A stretch of 42,722 bases of DNA from Halomonas cerina (GTDB taxonomy: Bacteria > Pseudomonadota > Gammaproteobacteria > Pseudomonadales > Halomonadaceae), in contig NZ_JACHXP010000026.1 of the NCBI RefSeq assembly GCF_014192215.1, forward strand, positions 1 through 42,722, written 5' to 3'. A model generated the notes under the pieces. It was given only the letters and a program-made list of their open reading frames with translations. It did no database searches and was not told the DNA's origin. How positions within the stretch are numbered: position 1 is the stretch's first letter; every line of letters starts with the position of its first letter. This document shows, piece by piece, positions 41,173 through 42,722 of this stretch. Made by a program: the position numbers and the translations under genes.

Positions 41173-42722
41173 ATGGCTTTTGACCCCCGCCGCCTGGCCG
41201 AGCTGGCCAACCACGATGCCTTCCTGCGCCGCCACAACGGCCCGGATGCCGACGACACGGCCGCCATGCTGGCCACCCTGGATCTGGAAGGCGTGGAGGC
41301 CCTGATCGACCAGACCGTGCCCGCGGCCATTCGCCTGGACCGTGAGCTCGCCCTCGACCCGCCCAAGGGCGAGGCGGAGGCGCTGGACTACCTCGCCCGC
41401 CTGGCCCGCCAGAACCGGGTGGCCAGGAGCTATATCGGCCAGGGCTACTATGACACCTATCTGCCCCCGGTCATCCAGCGCAACGTGCTGGAGAACCCGG
41501 GCTGGTACACCGCCTACACGCCCTACCAGCCGGAGATCTCCCAGGGCCGCCTCGAGGGACTGCTCAACTTCCAGCAGATGGTCATGGACCTGACCGGCAT
41601 GGCGCTGGCCAATGCCTCGCTGCTCGACGAGGCCACCGCCGCCGCCGAGGCCATGGCGCTGTGTCGGCGCGCCAACAAGAAGGCCAAGACCGAGGCCTTC
41701 TTCGTCGCCGACGATGTCTTCCCCCAGACGCTGGACGTGCTGCGCACCCGCGCCGCCTGGTTCGGCTATACGCTGGTCACCGGCCCCGCCGAGGCACTCG
41801 CCGAGCATGACGTCTTCGGCGCCCTGCTCCAGTACCCGGGCAACGATGGCCGGGTCCGCGACCTGGCCCCGCTGCTCACCGCGGCCCAGGACCGGGGCAT
41901 CATGACCTGCGTGGCCAGCGACCTGATGAGCCTGGTGCTGCTCCGTGAGCCCGGCGCCCTGGGCGCCGATATCGTGGTGGGCTCGGCGCAGCGCTTCGGC
42001 GTGCCGATGGGCTTCGGTGGCCCGCATGCCGCCTTCTTCGCCACCACCGACACGCTCAAGCGCTCGATCCCCGGGCGGATCATCGGCGTCTCCCAGGACA
42101 GCCGCGGCGCGACCGCCCTGCGCATGGCCATGCAGACCCGCGAGCAGCATATCCGTCGCGAGAAGGCCACCTCCAACATCTGTACCGCCCAGGCGCTGCT
42201 GGCCAACCTGGCCGGCTTCTATGCCGTCTATCATGGGGCCGAGGGGCTACGCACCATCGCCTCGCGCATCCACCGCCTGACCACGCTGCTCGCCGAGGGG
42301 CTACAGGAGAAGGGGGTGGCGCTGGTCAATGACAGCTGGTTCGACACCCTGCGCCTGACTGGGGTCGACGCCGGGCGCATCCACGGCCGCGCCATGGCCC
42401 ACGACGTCAACCTGCGCTACTTCGAGGGCGGCGACGTGGGCCTCAGCCTCGACGAGACCACCACCGCCCACGACCTGGATACGCTGTTCGACGTGCTGCT
42501 CGACGAGGAGCACGGCCTGTCCGTGCGCGAACTCGATGACCGGGTGGTGGCCGCGGGCCGCACCGGCCTCCCCGCCGGCTGCGCGCGGGAGAGCGACTTT
42601 CTGACCCATCCGACCTTCCGGCGCTATCGCAGCGAGACCGAGATGCTGCGCTACCTCAAGCGCCTGGAGAACAAGGACCTGTCGCTGGTCCATGCGATGA
42701 TCCCGCTGGGCTCGTGCACCAT
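41173..42722 (+). CDS. gcvP: glycine dehydrogenase (decarboxylating) P protein, N-terminal half
   Basis: The frame stays open for 516 codons and runs off the window; P proteins are about 960 residues. It decarboxylates glycine with PLP and passes the aminomethyl group to GcvH. Family stretches are [126 protein letters not shown] (here EQHIRREKA) and the last visible MIPLGSCTM. The PLP lysine lies beyond the window. The ATG at 41173 is taken as start from homology; its ribosome site (AAGGTG) is weak. Confidence 0.95.
   Translation, partial: MAFDPRRLAELANHDAFLRRHNGPDADDTAAMLATLDLEGVEALIDQTVPAAIRLDRELALDPPKGEAEALDYLARLARQNRVARSYIGQGYYDTYLPPVIQRNVLENPGWYTAYTPYQPEISQGRLEGLLNFQQMVMDLTGMALANASLLDEATAAAEAMALCRRANKKAKTEAFFVADDVFPQTLDVLRTRAAWFGYTLVTGPAEALAEHDVFGALLQYPGNDGRVRDLAPLLTAAQDRGIMTCVASDLMSLVLLREPGALGADIVVGSAQRFGVPMGFGGPHAAFFATTDTLKRSIPGRIIGVSQDSRGATALRMAMQTREQHIRREKATSNICTAQALLANLAGFYAVYHGAEGLRTIASRIHRLTTLLAEGLQEKGVALVNDSWFDTLRLTGVDAGRIHGRAMAHDVNLRYFEGGDVGLSLDETTTAHDLDTLFDVLLDEEHGLSVRELDDRVVAAGRTGLPAGCARESDFLTHPTFRRYRSETEMLRYLKRLENKDLSLVHAMIPLGSCT

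Overview
The window is high-GC DNA whose codons mostly end in G or C. Gene content and protein resemblance (BenE, CatABC, PobA, VanAB, MobA and NahG-type enzymes, DctPQM transporters, acidic proteins such as GcvH) suggest a gammaproteobacterium, probably a Halomonadaceae (Halomonas-like) halophile. The genus is inferred from memory of the families, not from a search. I saw no tRNA, rRNA or CRISPR array.

Most of the window is an aromatic-acid catabolic region. Region by region: (1) 1-2.6 kb, catechol ortho-cleavage genes catB-catC-catA, divergent from catR. (2) 2.6-4.5 kb, a VapBC/FitAB-type toxin-antitoxin pair between two near-identical 92-bp copies of the 3' end of a LysR gene. (3) 4.9-8.8 kb, benzoate transporter benE, then an aldehyde dehydrogenase and a ThDP-dependent decarboxylase-like enzyme that lacks its central domain. 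(4) 8.9-10.6 kb, a scar zone with fragments of nrdG, an MBL-fold hydrolase, an AraC/GlxA regulator and hsdR. (5) 10.7-15.3 kb, a periplasmic M20 amidohydrolase, then pobA-ligC divergent from an AraC-type pob regulator. (6) 15.3-16.3 kb, an IS3-type end and a ParDE-type toxin-antitoxin pair. (7) 16.5-26.0 kb, a dctPQM TRAP transporter, vanR divergent from vanAB, a second orphan dctP, an IS200/IS605-type tnpB element, and a third orphan dctP downstream of mobA. (8) 26.1-31.6 kb, mobA/mobR and nahG/nahR, with an NTF2-like gene. (9) 31.8-35 kb, MFS transporter, M48 lipoprotein protease and aldo/keto reductase. (10) 35-39.1 kb, a LysR gene divergent from DUF3311-sodium symporter-M20 hydrolase. (11) 39.2 kb to the end, gcvT divergent from gcvH-gcvP.

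The catabolic genes form a funnel. Salicylate (NahG), and benzoate imported by BenE, lead to catechol and CatABC, although the benzoate dioxygenase genes are not in the window. 4-Hydroxybenzoate (PobA), 3-hydroxybenzoate (MobA) and vanillate (VanAB) lead to protocatechuate. LigC belongs to protocatechuate 4,5-cleavage, whose ring-opening dioxygenase is also not in the window. Most entry points have their own divergent regulator of a different family (CatR, PobC-like, VanR, MobR, NahR).

The strongest system-level lead is a set of three paralogous TRAP binding proteins spread among the van and mob clusters with only one DctQM membrane pair. This suggests interchangeable receptors for different aromatic acids feeding one transporter.
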